DNA of 64,000 bases from Rotaria macrura (taxonomy: Eukaryota > Rotifera > Eurotatoria > Philodinida > Philodinidae): the NCBI GenBank assembly GCA_900239685.1, contig OENT01000878.1:1-64000 (forward strand), read 5' to 3'. Positions 63,947-64,000 of the stretch are shown piece after piece. Under the pieces are notes generated by a model that saw nothing but the letters and a program-made list of their open reading frames with translations, made no database searches and was not told the DNA's origin. Position numbers and translations under genes: made by a program. Every line of letters starts with the position of its first letter. The first letter of the stretch is position 1.

Positions 63947-64000
63947 GTAAAGTATCGAAATGATTGTTGCCTACCTCTTTTATCGGTTAGTCTCTCTCAA

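Noticed and set aside
1-64000. Bdelloid spliced-leader RNA gene
   Set aside because: I looked for the leader sequence I remember on both strands and did not see it; only acceptor-like ag sites just before some start codons were found.

Overview
The window is AT-rich eukaryotic DNA with sparse genes and mostly very short introns (about 50-100 nt). It most resembles an animal genome of the bdelloid rotifer type. That is an inference from gene content: a single-pass membrane protein with 28 FG-GAP/VCBS repeats, a decayed kinesin-light-chain-type TPR gene, decayed rhodopsin-family receptors, a CYP3-clan-like P450, a TMEM272-like protein and a biotin-protein-ligase-N-type amidotransferase gene of foreign appearance. 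No rRNA, tRNA, CRISPR or prokaryotic operon is visible.

Layout. 1-1300 is a large inverted-repeat structure, followed by a GC-rich array at 1467-1675. 3096-5517 (+) is a three-exon P450 whose K-helix Glu is replaced by Lys. 7868-8497 (+) is a four-TM TMEM272-like gene. 12364-13605 (-) is an unidentified gene or gene remnant, and 13830-15050 (-) is a TPR pseudogene. 18113-18749 is a hAT-type MITE. 22186-27381 (+) is the VCBS-repeat membrane protein; its two small 5' exons, one carrying the membrane segment, could be located. 28501-28713 is a foldback repeat and 30977-31828 (+) a GPCR pseudogene. 33717-36770 (-) is a 1017-residue G-domain protein.

39119-39222 is a palindromic TA-flanked MITE and 41327-41902 a hAT-type MITE with an 8-bp target duplication. 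43525-45313 (+) is an opsin pseudogene that still has the retinal-binding lysine. 48170-48500 (+) is a small two-exon secreted TIL-domain inhibitor. 50180-56736 (+) is a seven-exon NADPH oxidase whose 2.3-kb last intron carries a third hAT-like MITE. 63206-63946 (-) is the amidotransferase-like gene.

The genes do not form one pathway. They are independent eukaryotic transcription units separated by long AT-rich spacers. Two themes recur: surface or sensory proteins, several of them decayed (VCBS ectodomain, opsin, GPCR, TPR), and redox enzymes (P450, NOX). Small non-autonomous DNA transposons lie between and inside them. I found no convincing new multi-gene system. The most unusual single items are the motif-altered P450, the opsin relic, the three hAT-like MITEs and the TIL gene that appears only after splicing.
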